Source: Ophiosphaerella korrae (Eukaryota > Ascomycota > Dothideomycetes > Pleosporales > Phaeosphaeriaceae). From it: DNA of 64,000 nt. The DNA is taken from contig JALNQF010000073.1 of NCBI GenBank assembly GCA_028456385.1, positions 1-64,000 of the forward strand, written 5' to 3'. Below, one piece after another: positions 63,931 to 64,000 of this stretch. The notes beneath the pieces were generated by a model. It was given only the letters and a program-made list of their open reading frames with translations. It searched no databases and had not been told where the DNA came from. The first letter of the stretch is position 1, and every line of letters starts with the position of its first letter. The translations under genes were made by a program, and so were the position numbers.

Positions 63931-64000
63931 ACGGCCCTCGAGCGCCCGTACCCACTCGTCCCATTTATCTCCCATAGCCGGCTTTATCGTGATCCACTTT
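63211..64000 (-). CDS. WD40-repeat protein, 3' end of a larger gene (partial)
   Basis: The minus-strand frame is open to the window edge and continues 5' beyond it (KWITIKPAMGDKWDEW at the edge). It encodes six WD40 units of the type VAFSHDSTRLASASYDNTVK followed by IWDVSSGACLQTLEGH, highly similar to one another; the first has an internal deletion. This is the C-terminal half expected of a fungal NACHT-WD40 or HET-NACHT-WD40 receptor; the N-terminal domains are outside. The frame ends at TAG (about 63211) where other units read CLQTL, so the last unit is cut by a CAG->TAG change right beside the dispersed repeat. Confidence 0.75.
   Translation of the reverse strand, partial: KWITIKPAMGDKWDEWVRALEGRSRHDSTRLASPSCDDTIKIWDVSSSVCLRTLEGHSCFVCSVAFSYDSTRLASASYDNTVKIWDVSSGTCLRTLEGHSRFVCSVAFSHDSTRLASASCDHTVKIWDVSSGVCLRMLKGYNCFVCSVAFSHDSTRLASASCDNTAKIWDVSSGARLQTLAGHSKWVNLVTFSRDLTRLASASYDNTVKIWDVSSGACLQTLEGHSSIVNSLAFSHDSTRLVSASYDNMIIKLWDVSSGACL

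Noticed and set aside
1..64000. Giant transposon (Starship) cargo
   Set aside because: The mix of NLR, HET and nuclease-like genes is suggestive, but no tyrosine-recombinase captain and no boundary repeats were found in the window.

Overview
The window looks like a filamentous ascomycete (Pezizomycotina) genome segment. Genes have short introns with GTRNGT donors, CTRAY-like branch sites and YAG acceptors. The protein families are typical of the group: HET domains, HET/NB-ARC/TPR and NACHT/WD40 receptors, Zn2Cys6 and RTA1 proteins, and secreted GH1, GH79 and CVNH proteins. Transposon relics are full of TAG/TAA codons where Trp or Gln is expected, in CpA->TpA / TpG->TpA context, which is the footprint of repeat-induced point mutation (RIP). 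Nothing in the sequence fixes the class or species.

Layout. 1-3.3 kb is an AT-rich RIP-degraded block with a Ty3/gypsy integrase/chromodomain end and a pogo/Fot1-like transposase tail. 3.5-15.7 kb holds a DUF7587-like ORF, a kinase-like ORF, a PD-(D/E)XK-like (DUF7924-type) gene and an intact HET gene. 18.8-27.0 kb is a HET-NB-ARC-TPR receptor gene split by a 5,326-bp Ty1/Copia element with identical 133-bp LTR lengths and a perfect 5-bp target duplication. Removing the element and one TSD copy restores the reading frame exactly. 28-43 kb is an accessory region built around copies of a 400-450 bp repeat with TGTCRGAT ends. It contains two small paralogous genes flanking a broken nuclease-like gene, a broken folylpolyglutamate synthase paralogue, a broken HET gene, a DUF7924-type pseudogene and a Harbinger-like element with a Myb/SANT ORF. 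44-45 kb is a PDDEXK_12-like pseudogene.

45.4-57.3 kb is the most ordinary part. It holds a three-exon secreted CVNH protein, a six-exon GH79 glycosidase, a NACHT relic, a single-exon GH1 beta-glucosidase, a Zn2Cys6 regulator of UPC2-like type and an RTA1-family membrane protein. 58.3-64 kb returns to relics: a minus-strand Copia end with a spliced Cys-rich reading frame on the opposite strand, an SRPK-like kinase pseudogene, a LINE RT scrap, and the 3' end of a WD40-repeat gene that runs off the right edge.

The recurring themes are allorecognition-type receptors (HET, NB-ARC, NACHT, WD40, high-identity repeats) and PD-(D/E)XK-like proteins, most of them broken, lying among RIP-hit transposons. 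The best candidates for something undescribed are the small-gene/nuclease-like trio at 29.8-32.7 kb, the dispersed TGTCRGAT repeat family, and the antisense Cys-rich ORF inside the 58-60 kb Copia relic. All functional statements come from motif recognition by eye; no database search was run.
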